NCBI GenBank assembly: GCA_900129675.1
Contig: FSRD01000003.1
Span: forward strand, 310,001-374,000
Origin: Bradyrhizobium erythrophlei
GTDB lineage: Bacteria > Pseudomonadota > Alphaproteobacteria > Rhizobiales > Xanthobacteraceae
Reading direction: 5' to 3'
DNA: 64,000 nucleotides
The notes under the pieces are model-generated. The model saw only the letters and a program-made list of their open reading frames with translations. It ran no database searches and was not told the origin of the DNA. Of this stretch, positions 15,495-23,666 are shown one piece after another. Within the stretch, counting starts at the first letter, position 1. Every line of letters starts with the position of its first letter. The position numbers were made by a program, and so were the translations under genes.

Positions 15495-17032
15495 GTCCGT
15501 AGCGGGTGAAGTTGTCGTATTTTTGTAGCTCGTGATCTGTCGCCTTCGTTGTTAAGTTTCGGAGGATCCGGAAGGCGTGGACGGGTCCGCCGATTTGGTC
15601 ATGCCATGGATATTGCGGTCTGGTTAGCCCTCCGGGTCGGTTTCTTTGTTCGACTTGAAGCCCGTTTCTCCGCCCCGACCCGCGCTATCTCGGCGGCGGC
15701 GCGCGCAGGAGCGGTCAAGGACGCGCGCTTGCGCGCCCGCAAGGGCTTGTCCTTGACGGCTCCGAGCACGCTGCCAGGCTGAGGCGCGTCGGGGCTGATC
15801 TGCTGTCCGTCGGCGGAAAACCTCGTCAAACGGTGCGGGCCAAGGAACACGCTCACGGTGCCATCGGGATACGCGTGAACGCGGACCACGGCCTTGACGA
15901 AGTGGGGCCTGAGCCTGCTCTCGGGCAGCTGCAGCCGCCGACCGCTCCATGCGATCGTGTTGTCGTTGCCGACGGTTCGCTCTTCGATCACGCACAGCGC
16001 CTCGCGCCACGCCTCGTGCCGGTCGGCCACGAACGCCGTGCCTTGCTGTTCGGCCTTGATCGCAAACGCCGCGTTATGCTCGGCGATGTAATGCGCCTTC
16101 AGCCACGCATTGGCGGCTTCGACCGTCTTGATCCCGGCGAGCCGCAGCTCCTTCGGCAGCCGGCCTTGCAGCGTGCCGAACATCCGCTCGGAGCGCCCGC
16201 GCGCCTGCGGCGAATAGGCCGCGATATGCTCGATCCCAAGATGCGATAAAGCCCGTCCCACCTGGGTTTGTTGCGTCTTCGAGACCTTCTCGCCAGCCTT
16301 CGGGGTGTAGAAGTAATGGCTGCCGCGATCGGTGTAGAGCGCGCAGAACAGACCGCGCTCGCCAATCACTTCGCCCAAGGCCTGGAACGTCGACGCCGTC
16401 CCTTCTTCCTCGACCAGCAGCATCGAGTAGATCTCGCTCGTCGCATCGTCCATCGTGACGATCAGGTCCATCGCGGGCAGACCTTCGATCCAGGCGTGGC
16501 GCGACCCGTCCTGGTGTAGCAGCATGCCCGGCAGCGGCCGGCGTGGACGCTTCTTGCGGTGCGCCGAACGCTTCGGCGCCTTCCGCACCAAGCCCGCCGC
16601 GTGCAAGGCGAGTTTCGTCACGGTGTAGCCCAGCACATAGCCATGGCGCTTTTGCAGTTGCTCGTGGAAGTGCTTCACCGTGAAGTCCGCGTATTTGTCC
16701 CGGAACAGCCCCAGCATCCGCTCCAGCTCTTCCTCCGGCGCCCGCCGCGGTGATCGCCGGCCCATGCGCCGGTCGATCAGCCCGTCATCGCCCTCCGCCT
16801 CGTAGCGTTCCGCCCAGCGTTGAAACGTCCGCACGTTGATCCCCAGAAGCTCAGACGCAGCCTCCTGCGTCAGCTCCTTCGCCTCCGTCCGATCCAGCAA
16901 ATCCGAAAACCGCATCCGTCGTACACCCTCGTGAATGGATGCCGTGCCCATCGTGCCCCCTTTGTTCTGGGGGCACCAAAAACACGACACTTCACGAGCT
17001 ACAAACAGGCGACAGATCACGCGCTACTGACA
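15494..17032. mobile_element. IS1202/ISNCY-like insertion sequence, about 1539 bp
   Basis: A complete-looking insertion sequence. Its ends begin TGTCCGTAGCGGGTGA on the left and, read inward, TGTCAGTAGCGCGTGA on the right, so it starts TG and ends CA. Each end carries two copies of an 11-base motif GTAGCxCGTGA: at 15499 and 15525 on the left, and on the other strand at 16992-17002 and 17017-17027 on the right, probably transposase-binding sites. It is bounded by a 17-18 bp direct repeat. Long target duplications and this transposase type fit the IS1202/ISTde1 group, formerly part of ISNCY. One transposase gene fills most of it. Confidence 0.85.
15599..16951 (-). CDS. DDE transposase, IS1202/ISNCY-like
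   Basis: A 450-residue transposase. An N-terminal helix-turn-helix (ELTQEAASELLGINVRTFQR) precedes a DDE catalytic core with candidate acidic residues in LLHQDGSRHAW, LYTDRGSHYF and ARGRSERMFGTLQGRLPKEL. A basic C-terminal tail ends RRANQTAISMA. The start at 16951 has AAAGGGGG just upstream. The frame looks intact, so the element may still be mobile. It is bounded by terminal inverted repeats and a target duplication, which shows it arrived as a unit between the hydrolase and dioxygenase genes. Confidence 0.9.
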   Translation of the reverse strand: MGTASIHEGVRRMRFSDLLDRTEAKELTQEAASELLGINVRTFQRWAERYEAEGDDGLIDRRMGRRSPRRAPEEELERMLGLFRDKYADFTVKHFHEQLQKRHGYVLGYTVTKLALHAAGLVRKAPKRSAHRKKRPRRPLPGMLLHQDGSRHAWIEGLPAMDLIVTMDDATSEIYSMLLVEEEGTASTFQALGEVIGERGLFCALYTDRGSHYFYTPKAGEKVSKTQQTQVGRALSHLGIEHIAAYSPQARGRSERMFGTLQGRLPKELRLAGIKTVEAANAWLKAHYIAEHNAAFAIKAEQQGTAFVADRHEAWREALCVIEERTVGNDNTIAWSGRRLQLPESRLRPHFVKAVVRVHAYPDGTVSVFLGPHRLTRFSADGQQISPDAPQPGSVLGAVKDKPLRARKRASLTAPARAAAEIARVGAEKRASSRTKKPTRRANQTAISMA

Positions 17033-17050
17033 TTCCAATCGCCGGCCGCT
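17033..17050. repeat. Target-site duplication, right copy
   Basis: Second copy of TTCCAATCGCCGGCCGCT. It ends 65 bases before the start codon of the dioxygenase gene, so the IS landed in or near that gene's promoter. Confidence 0.85.
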
Positions 17051-17115
17051 TACCCCGGCGGAAACGGCGGTGTAGGCTCAGCCGCGTCATCGCATATTCC
17101 GCAGGACAGCAAAAA

Positions 17116-18030
17116 ATGCCCCAATTCAACGAAACCGAACTGACCGCCGCCGTCGTCCGCAGCTTTGAGGATACGCCGAACCCGCGAGCAAAATTCCTCC
17201 TGCAGGAACTGGTGAAGTCGCTGCACGACTACGTCCGCAAGACCGATCTCAGCTTCGAGGAATGGGAATATGCGATCGATTTCCTGACCCGCACCGGCCA
17301 GAAGTGCACGCCGATCCGCCAGGAATTTATCCTGCTCTCCGACGTGCTCGGCGTCTCGATGCTGGTCGACGCCGTGAACCACCGGGAGCGCGAGGGCGCT
17401 ACCGAGACCACCGTGCTCGGCCCGTTCTATGTCGGCGAGCACAAACAGATGCCCCATGGCACCGATGTCTCGGCCAATCTGCCGGGCGAGCGGATGTTCG
17501 TGCAGAGCCGTGTCACCGACCTCAAGGGCAAGCCGCTGGCTGGGGTCCCAGTGGACATCTGGCACGCCGACGACGAAGGCTATTACGATTCACAGCGCCC
17601 GACCTACGCGGTCGAGGGCCCGTCGTCGCGGGCGCGGTTCGTCACCGACAAGGACGGCCGGTTCTTCTTTCGCACCATCCTGCCGTGCAGCTACCCGATT
17701 CCAACCGACGGTCCGGTCGGCGAAATGATCATCGGAGTGCGCCGTCATGCGATGCGGCCGGCGCACGTGCATTTTCTGGTCAATGCGCCCGGTTACGAGC
17801 CGTTGATCACGCACGTGTTCATCGAGGGCGACAAATATATCGATTCCGACGTCGTGTTCGGGGTCAAGGACGAGTTGATTGCGAAAATCGAAAAGCGCAC
17901 CGATCCGACGATGCCGGACGGCAAGCCCGCGGGCGGGCCGTGGCATCTGATGACCTATGAGTTCAGGATGAAGCCGGGCGGGGGCGCTGCGCCGAAGGCG
18001 ATGGCGGCGAAGACGACCGAAGATGCCTGA
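17116..18030 (+). CDS. Intradiol ring-cleavage dioxygenase (catechol/hydroxyquinol 1,2-dioxygenase type)
   Basis: A 304-residue non-haem Fe(III) dioxygenase that opens catechol-type rings between the two hydroxyls. Iron ligands expected for the family are visible: Tyr in TVLGPFYVGEH, Tyr in DDEGYYDSQ and the two His in RPAHVHFLV. An N-terminal helical dimerisation domain (about 1-100, with RQEFILLSDVLGVSMLVDAV) places it with catechol, chlorocatechol and hydroxyquinol 1,2-dioxygenases rather than protocatechuate 3,4-dioxygenase. The ATG at 17116 precedes this domain. The IS element has been inserted just upstream, which may change its expression. No other ring-cleavage pathway genes adjoin it. 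Confidence 0.9.
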   Translation: MPQFNETELTAAVVRSFEDTPNPRAKFLLQELVKSLHDYVRKTDLSFEEWEYAIDFLTRTGQKCTPIRQEFILLSDVLGVSMLVDAVNHREREGATETTVLGPFYVGEHKQMPHGTDVSANLPGERMFVQSRVTDLKGKPLAGVPVDIWHADDEGYYDSQRPTYAVEGPSSRARFVTDKDGRFFFRTILPCSYPIPTDGPVGEMIIGVRRHAMRPAHVHFLVNAPGYEPLITHVFIEGDKYIDSDVVFGVKDELIAKIEKRTDPTMPDGKPAGGPWHLMTYEFRMKPGGGAAPKAMAAKTTEDA

Positions 18031-18052
18031 AATCGGCGGCCTGAACGACGCG

Positions 18053-19789
18053 TCAGCGCGCGCCGTGATGAATGGCGAGCAGGGCGACGACGATGCACGC
18101 CAGTATCGCCGTCGTGCATTTCCAGAATAACAGGGGGTTGCGCTCGATCAGGGGCGTGACCGAAGGATTGAGATAGCTCGGATTGGGCTGACGCAGGTCG
18201 AAAACATATTCTGACAGGCTCTCATAGCGCTTGTAGGGATCGGGATGCACCGCCTTCCTGAGCGCCCCGTCAATCCACACCGGAATCTCGCGATCTTCGT
18301 CGAGGGCGGAGTTGTATCTCAACTTCCGGACCTGTGATTTCGTTCTCGCCCTGGCCGCGTCGGCGCCATAAGGCAGTTTTCCCGTCAGCATCTGGTAGGT
18401 GATGACCCCCAGTGAGAACATGTCGGAGCGCGGGGAGCCGCCTTCGCCGAGAAGGTACTCGGGCGCCGTATATTGAACGGTGCCCAGCATGTCGTGCTGG
18501 TCGGTGGGCGGCGACGCCTCGGCGACACCGGCGACCTTCGTGGAGCCAAAGTCGATGATCTTCACGGTCCGGGTTTGGTCGATGATGATGTTGTCCGGCC
18601 GCAGGTCCTGATGCAGCATTTCCATCCGGTGGAAGGCGCGTAGACCCCTGGCGATTTGTTCGACAATCCTGCGTACCGCCTCCAGATCCGGCCCTGGATT
18701 GTCGAACATCCACTGCGTGAGCGTCTGCCCCTCGATGAATTCCATGACGACGTAGAGGTAATTGCGCTTTCGGAACTGCAGGCGGGGTTTCAGTACGTGG
18801 GGACTGTCGATGCGCCGGGCGATCCACTCCTCCATCAGGAACCGCTTCAAATAGGTGGCGTCGTCGCGCAGATCGATCGAAGGTATCTTGATGGCAACGG
18901 GCGTGTCGCTTTCGATATCGACGCCCAGATAGATGTGACTTCGGCTGCTGCTGTGGATTTCCCGGACGATCCTGTATCCATCGAAAACCATCCTCGGTTC
19001 CAATAGCGGAGGAAGCGGCAGTTCGGTCGCCTGCGGGAAGATTCCGCCGGCTTCATTGTCCGGCAACCCGTCGATGCGGACGATCTGGACGGTGAGGTTG
19101 TCGGTGCTGCCTTGCTCATAGGCTTTTCCGGCAATGACGCTCGCGGCCTTGTCCAGATTGTCCGCGTGATCCCTGAGCGAAGTGGCGATAAGCCGGTCGC
19201 TGACGTGCTCATAGGCGCCGTCCGTCGCCAGCAGGAAAACATCCCCTTTTTCGACCTGAAGCGCCTGATAGTCGATTTCGATCTGCGGGTTTATTCCCAG
19301 CGCACGGCCAAGATAGGTCTGCTCCTCCGAAATGATGACCCGGTGATCGTCGGTGAGTTGCTCGAGCGAATTGCCGGCGAGGCGGTAGATTCGGCAGTCG
19401 CCGACGTGGAAGATATGGGCCGTTGTCGACTTGATGACGATGGCGCTCAGGGTGCAGACATAACCCTTGTCCCTGTCGTAGGCGTATTGGCTTCGCCGGG
19501 TCTGCGAGTGCAGCCAGGAATTGGTTGCTGCGATGACGCGCTGGGCCGATGTCTTCACCGACCAGGATTCCGACGTGCAGTAATAGTCGGTCAGGAAGCT
19601 CTTGACGGCTGACTCGCTGGCGATGTGACTGACATCACTGCTGCTGATGCCGTCGGCCAGAACGATGGCGATGCCCTTCGAACTCAACAGCGGTTCAGCC
19701 GGAATCAGGACGCCATGAAAATCCTGGTTGGCCGGCTTGCGGCCTTTGTCGGAATATTGCCCGACCGAAACTTGCAACCCGCGCGACAT
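18053..19789 (-). CDS. Fused PP2C phosphatase and Ser/Thr protein kinase with C-terminal membrane anchor
   Basis: A 578-residue bifunctional protein. Residues 1-240 form a PP2C phosphatase with metal-binding aspartates in LADGISSS (D46), FHVGDCRIYR (D131), LLATDGAYEH and GSTDNLTV. Residues about 270-530 are a Hanks-type kinase: VAIK lysine K301, catalytic loop HQDLRPDN (D395), DFG at 413-415 and APE at 442-444. One membrane span at about 557-573 anchors it by the C-terminus. The ATG at 19789 is preferred over TTG/GTG codons just upstream. It follows the formate/nitrite channel gene after 69 bases. Similar fusions accompany nitrate assimilation genes in other proteobacteria, so it may tune nitrite or nitrate transport by phosphorylation. 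Confidence 0.9.
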   Translation of the reverse strand: MSRGLQVSVGQYSDKGRKPANQDFHGVLIPAEPLLSSKGIAIVLADGISSSDVSHIASESAVKSFLTDYYCTSESWSVKTSAQRVIAATNSWLHSQTRRSQYAYDRDKGYVCTLSAIVIKSTTAHIFHVGDCRIYRLAGNSLEQLTDDHRVIISEEQTYLGRALGINPQIEIDYQALQVEKGDVFLLATDGAYEHVSDRLIATSLRDHADNLDKAASVIAGKAYEQGSTDNLTVQIVRIDGLPDNEAGGIFPQATELPLPPLLEPRMVFDGYRIVREIHSSSRSHIYLGVDIESDTPVAIKIPSIDLRDDATYLKRFLMEEWIARRIDSPHVLKPRLQFRKRNYLYVVMEFIEGQTLTQWMFDNPGPDLEAVRRIVEQIARGLRAFHRMEMLHQDLRPDNIIIDQTRTVKIIDFGSTKVAGVAEASPPTDQHDMLGTVQYTAPEYLLGEGGSPRSDMFSLGVITYQMLTGKLPYGADAARARTKSQVRKLRYNSALDEDREIPVWIDGALRKAVHPDPYKRYESLSEYVFDLRQPNPSYLNPSVTPLIERNPLLFWKCTTAILACIVVALLAIHHGAR

Positions 19790-19858
19790 TGCTGGCACCA
19801 AAAAGATAAGGAGGCCTCACCCTATCGGGCGCGGCCCCCTTTGTTTAGGCGCAATCGA

Positions 19859-20698
19859 TCAGGCCGCAACGCGGGTCGGAGCCTTCTTGGAGGCCTCGCG
19901 CTTCGGCTGCGTCAGGACGTGGGTCGCGTAGAGGGTCAATCCGGTGAAGGCGAGGCCGCCAACCAGGTTGCCAAGCACGGTCGGGATCTCGTTCCAGATG
20001 AAGTAGTCCATGATAGAAAACTTCGCATGAAGCATCAGCCCCGACGGAAACAGGAACATGTTCACCACGGAATGCTCGAACACCATGTAGAAGAACACCA
20101 GGATCGGCATCCACATCGCGATGACCTTGCCGGGGACCGTCGTGGAGATCATAGCGCCGACGACTCCGGTTGAGACCATCCAGTTGCACAGCATGCCGCG
20201 GATGAACAGCGTTGCCATGCCCGCCGCACCATGCGCAGCGTAGCCCAGCGTTCGGCTCTCGCCGATGTTTCCGATGGTCATGCCAACCTTGTCGGGATCC
20301 TGCGTGAAGCCGAACGTCGTCACGAAGGCCATCATGAAAGCCACCGTAAGAGCCCCGGCAAAGTTGCCGACGAACACAAGGCCCCAATTTCGCAAAACGC
20401 CGCCGAGCGTGACTCCGGGGCGTTTGTCGAGCAGCGCCAGCGGCGAGAGGACGAACACGCCCGTCAGCAGATCGAAGCCCAAAAGATAAAGCATGCAGAA
20501 TCCGACCGGAAACAGCAGTGCTCCGATGATCGGCTGGCCCGTGTTCACATTGATCGTCACGGCGAACCAGGCCGCCAGTGCGAGGATGGCGCCGGCCATA
20601 TAGGCACGGATGACCGTATCCCTGGTGGACATGAAAATTTTGGACTCGCCCGCGTCCACCATCTTCGTGACGAATTCTGAAGGCGCTAGATATGACAT
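19859..20698 (-). CDS. Formate/nitrite transporter family channel (FocA/NirC)
   Basis: A 279-residue FNT-family membrane protein with about six membrane spans. Recognisable blocks are the N-terminal helix, LLFPVGFCMLYLLGFDLLTG, and GNFAGALTVAFMMA, with the pore-lining FEHSVVNMF motif; the last is diagnostic for FNT channels. It conducts small monovalent anions such as nitrite or formate. AAGGAA lies before the ATG at 20698. It is the first gene of a two-gene minus-strand unit with the phosphatase-kinase fusion. A decayed nitrate reductase fragment on the other strand about 0.7 kb away supports nitrite as substrate. Confidence 0.9.
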   Translation of the reverse strand: MSYLAPSEFVTKMVDAGESKIFMSTRDTVIRAYMAGAILALAAWFAVTINVNTGQPIIGALLFPVGFCMLYLLGFDLLTGVFVLSPLALLDKRPGVTLGGVLRNWGLVFVGNFAGALTVAFMMAFVTTFGFTQDPDKVGMTIGNIGESRTLGYAAHGAAGMATLFIRGMLCNWMVSTGVVGAMISTTVPGKVIAMWMPILVFFYMVFEHSVVNMFLFPSGLMLHAKFSIMDYFIWNEIPTVLGNLVGGLAFTGLTLYATHVLTQPKREASKKAPTRVAA

Positions 20699-21409
20699 TG
20701 CAGTTCCTTTTGTTTCGTAACTAAATTTGAAGTATCGATCGCGCGACACTTGCGGCGCTTCTGTGAGATGAATTTTGGCGATTCTCGAAACAGGCAGGTC
20801 ATGCTGCTGCGAGAGGATTTCGGCTTGGGCGCGGCGGATTTCGAGTCATTTGCCATCCTGTTTTCTGACCACATCCGATCGGAAACAGGGTGCGAGCCAA
20901 CTTGAGTTGGCGTCGCGTCGACTGCGCCAAGCCCTCCCGCAGGGGAGGCTTTGAGCTTGTCCCTGTGTTCCGGCCAAAGCTGGCTAAAACAATCCGGCGG
21001 ACCGCAGTCTTCGTTGACTAGCGAACAAAGCGATGCAACCGACGTGCCAATGGCGAGTCGTCCCGAGATCGGCGCTATACTATTGTTATTATTATTCTTT
21101 CAGGTTGCGCACAGCCGGATGGATGAGGCCATCCACCCCATGCTAGACGAGCGCCTGCACAATTCTTGTGCGCCGCACAGGATTTGAGCGAGGCGCAAAT
21201 TTAGGATGCGGGCTGCGCTGCGGTCGATCGGTGGTCTGAACGGTAACCGTCTGCCATCCAAACGATCTTTGCGCCGCAGCAGCTTGGCATGAAGCTTGAC
21301 TGCCTTGTGCTGACGCCATTGAAGCCGTCCGTCGAAACCAATCATCCGAATCGTGACACCGCCAGACCGGGGCCTCCTCGATGCGTGCCCGCATGCGCAG
21401 TCGGCGGAT
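20699..21409. other. Interval without an intact gene upstream of the nitrite channel
   Basis: No convincing coding frame. Base composition is lower in G+C at 21070-21110 (ATACTATTGTTATTATTATT). It contains the promoter of the channel gene at its left end, and the right part may be degenerate sequence belonging to the nitrate reductase remnant that follows. Confidence 0.4.
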
Positions 21410-21629
21410 GGCCTCGCCAGCGCCGGTCCGATCGTCTGCGCCTGCTTCGGGGTAGGGCGCAGCACGATCTGCGACGCCGTTGTAGCCGGTGCGCGCTCCG
21501 CCGCCGAGATCGGCGTGAAGCTTAAAGCCCGGCAGCAATTGCGGCTCGTGCATTCCCGAATTGAAGCGGCTGATCGCGCGGACCGGTGTGAATTCCCCGC
21601 CGCAGCAATTGGCGGCCGCGGCTCATTAG
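21410..21629 (+). pseudogene. 3' remnant of assimilatory nitrate reductase (BFD-like [2Fe-2S] domain)
   Basis: The translation reads GPIVCACFGVGRSTICDAV, then GARSAAEIGVKLKA, a clear BFD-like ferredoxin domain as found at the C-terminus of NasA-type nitrate reductases. At about 21521-21530 (CTTAAAGCCCGG) one extra base shifts the frame; in the next frame it continues GSNCGSCIPELKRLI and ends LAAAAH at the stop 21627-21629. The four cluster cysteines (CAC and CGSC) are thus present but split between frames. The molybdopterin domains that should precede it are missing. It is the dead tail of a nitrate reductase gene, beside a nitrite channel that may once have worked with it. Confidence 0.75.
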
Positions 21630-21642
21630 CGCGCTGGAAATC

Positions 21643-22014
21643 TCAGGCGACACAGAGACCGTCGACCGCCATCTTGCGAAACAGATGTGGCGAGCCGGTC
21701 GAACCGTCCGGGTAGTGCTGCAGCTTCGATTGAAAGACGGGGTTGGTGAACGCAGCCCTGAACGCGCCGACGCTCTCCCAGACCGCGTAGTTCAGATAGG
21801 TCGCGCTTCCAGCGATACCGCGATGCAGCTGGGTCGAGATGAAGCCCGGTTGCGATCTGAAATAGTTCGCATCGTCAGTCCATGCGGCAATCAAGGCATC
21901 CGCCTGCTCGGGCGCGACGTGGAAGACATTGACCAGCACGACGGGCTCCTTGCTCTGGTCCTGTATCTGGTCGCGGATCGAGACGCGTTCATCCAGTTCC
22001 CTTAGCTGAAGCAT
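21643..22014 (-). CDS. Antibiotic biosynthesis monooxygenase (ABM) domain protein
   Basis: A 123-residue protein with the ABM ferredoxin-like fold: PVVLVNVFHVAPEQADALI, the DDANYFRSQPGFIS segment, and YLNYAVWESVGAFRAAFTNP are characteristic. Such small proteins act as cofactor-free quinol oxygenases, haem-degrading enzymes or stress-related dimers; the exact reaction is open. Its ATG lies 2 bases after the stop codon of the marR gene, so both are translated from one message. Co-regulation by MarR suggests a response to a phenolic or quinone signal. Confidence 0.85.
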   Translation of the reverse strand: MLQLRELDERVSIRDQIQDQSKEPVVLVNVFHVAPEQADALIAAWTDDANYFRSQPGFISTQLHRGIAGSATYLNYAVWESVGAFRAAFTNPVFQSKLQHYPDGSTGSPHLFRKMAVDGLCVA

Positions 22015-22016
22015 GG

Positions 22017-22496
22017 TTACTTCTCCTCTGCTGCGAGATATTCATCCGCTTCGCCAGCGGCCTGCGCCAAATGGCGGTTCATGTGCGTGAGCACGTCGAG
22101 CGCGGTGGCGATGCGCTCCAGCGACAATCCCGCCATCAGGTCGCGCGCCCAGGGTCGTTGACGTTTTTCGGCGTCCTTCACCGCGGCGCGCCCCTGCGCC
22201 GTCAACACCACGAGTTTTGCGCGTTGATGATGCGGATTGGCTGCGAAACGCACCAGATCCTTCTCCGCCAGGAGATCGGCGACCCGCTGCACCGCCTGCC
22301 GCGACAGACCCATGTTGCGGGCGATATGCGCGACCGGTAGCGGCACCGGCGACAGATCAAGCGCGCCGAGCACCTGCCACCACGCGGAGGTCAGGCCGAT
22401 ATCCGCGACCAGGCGATTGCCGGTGTCGATCAGCGCTCCGTTCAGCCGGAACACCGACACGATGAGGTCGGCAACGGTTTCGTCTCGCTTTGACAT
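22017..22496 (-). CDS. MarR-family transcriptional regulator
   Basis: A 159-residue winged-helix regulator. The recognition region HIARNMGLSRQAVQRVADLL, the wing with ANPHHQRAKLVVLTAQGRAA, and the C-terminal dimer helices are typical for MarR. The start at 22496 gives MSKRDETVADLI; its codon overlaps the edge of a large dyad operator at 22496-22530, which suggests tight autorepression. It heads an operon with the ABM gene and is divergent from the SMP-30 gene. Ligands of such regulators are often phenolic compounds; none can be named here. Confidence 0.9.
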   Translation of the reverse strand: MSKRDETVADLIVSVFRLNGALIDTGNRLVADIGLTSAWWQVLGALDLSPVPLPVAHIARNMGLSRQAVQRVADLLAEKDLVRFAANPHHQRAKLVVLTAQGRAAVKDAEKRQRPWARDLMAGLSLERIATALDVLTHMNRHLAQAAGEADEYLAAEEK

Positions 22497-22530
22497 GACA
22501 ATATATTGCCATATTGGCAGGTAGTTGTCA
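22496..22530. promoter_or_regulatory. 35-bp dyad operator between marR and the SMP-30 gene
   Basis: Two nested inverted repeats share one centre at 22513: inner TGCCA-TAT-TGGCA (22507-22519) and outer TGACAA (22496-22501) with TTGTCA (22525-22530). It begins at the marR start codon and lies about 90 bases before the divergent SMP-30 start. It is a strong candidate binding site for the MarR protein controlling both directions. Confidence 0.7.
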
Positions 22531-22621
22531 ATATCGGATACCCGCCTTGCGGCCAATCGACGGTGCGGAAGACGTCCTCTATGGTGCGCCCGCTTTTGCA
22601 ATACGGGTGAGACCCAAGAAA

Positions 22622-23524
22622 ATGATGTATCTGGAAACGCCGCCGCGGCTGATCGAAACCCAAATTTTCACGGCGATGCCCGCCGAGTTCCGCCGCAACG
22701 TGCGCACCGACTGGGCCGACGCTAACCGGCCGGGCGCGGTGACCGATTGCTTCATCGAGGGCCCGTCGTTCGACGCCGACGGGAATCTCTACGTCGTCGA
22801 CATCCCCTTCGGGCGCATCTTCAAGATCACGCCGGACAAAAAGTGGTCGCTGGTGGTCGAGTACGAGGGCTGGCCCAACGGCCTGAAGATCGCCCGCGAC
22901 GGCCGCATCCTGGTCGCTGATTACATGCACGGCATCATGGAACTCGATGCGCGGGCAGGGCGGATGCAGAAGGTTCTGACATCGCGCAATTCGGAATCGT
23001 TCCGCGGCTGCAACGACCTGCATCTCGCCTCCAGTGGCGATATCTATTTCACCGATCAGGGCCAGACCGGCCTGCACGACCCGACCGGGCGGGTGTACCG
23101 GCTGAAAACCGACGGCCGGCTCGACTGCCTGATCGACACCGGCATCAGCCCCAACGGGCTGGTGCTCGATCCCCGCGAGGCGGTGCTGTTTATCGCGATG
23201 ACCCGCGACAACGCCGTTTGGCGCATGCCGTTCATGAAGGACGGCAGCGTTTCAAAAGTCGGCCGCTTCTGTTCCATGTTTGGACCGAGTGGCCCTGACG
23301 GCATGACCATGGACCAGGCCGGCCGGCTGTTCGTGGCGCACGCCTCGCTCGGGCATGTCTTCGTGTTCGCGCCCAACGGCGAATGCATCGCCCGCATCAG
23401 ATCCTGTGCGGGGCAAAGCTGCACCAATGTCGCGATCGGCGGCGAGAAGCGCGAGCGGCTCTTTATTACGGAGTCGGTGACGGGCTCCGTGCTGGTGGCG
23501 GATATCGGCGTGCTGGATGGTTGA
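22622..23524 (+). CDS. SMP-30/gluconolactonase-family protein
   Basis: A 300-residue six-bladed propeller of the SMP-30 family, whose members are metal-dependent lactonases. Metal-ligand regions are EGPSFDADG, SPNGLVLDPRE and GPDGMTMDQAG, together with the NDLHL/DIYFTDQG blade. ATG codons at 22622 and 22625 are both possible; there is no strong ribosome site. It is transcribed away from marR and probably controlled by the same dyad. Together with the ABM protein it may process a lactone or a phenolic-derived compound; substrate unknown. Confidence 0.88.
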   Translation: MMYLETPPRLIETQIFTAMPAEFRRNVRTDWADANRPGAVTDCFIEGPSFDADGNLYVVDIPFGRIFKITPDKKWSLVVEYEGWPNGLKIARDGRILVADYMHGIMELDARAGRMQKVLTSRNSESFRGCNDLHLASSGDIYFTDQGQTGLHDPTGRVYRLKTDGRLDCLIDTGISPNGLVLDPREAVLFIAMTRDNAVWRMPFMKDGSVSKVGRFCSMFGPSGPDGMTMDQAGRLFVAHASLGHVFVFAPNGECIARIRSCAGQSCTNVAIGGEKRERLFITESVTGSVLVADIGVLDG

Positions 23525-23547
23525 GGCGGCAAACGCCCGCTAAATTC

Positions 23548-23635
23548 GTCATGCCCGGGCTTGTCCCGGGCATCCACGTCTTAACGCCAGCCAGTACGAA
23601 AGACATGGATGGCCGGGACAAGCCCGGCCATGACG
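23548..23635. repeat. Palindromic repeat, GTCATGCCCGGGC...GCCCGGCCATGAC family
   Basis: Starts GTCATGCCCGGGCTTGTCCC and ends ACAAGCCCGGCCATGAC, forming a long hairpin between the convergent SMP-30 and response-regulator genes. A longer relative occupies 58596-58757. Confidence 0.8.
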
Positions 23636-23666
23636 CAGAAATACGGGACAAGCTACAAACCCGCCC

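Noticed and set aside
20699..21409. Minus-strand frames of 120-136 codons between the nitrite channel and ABM genes
   Set aside because: Their translations show no domain, and part of the same DNA reads as the nitrate reductase remnant on the plus strand.
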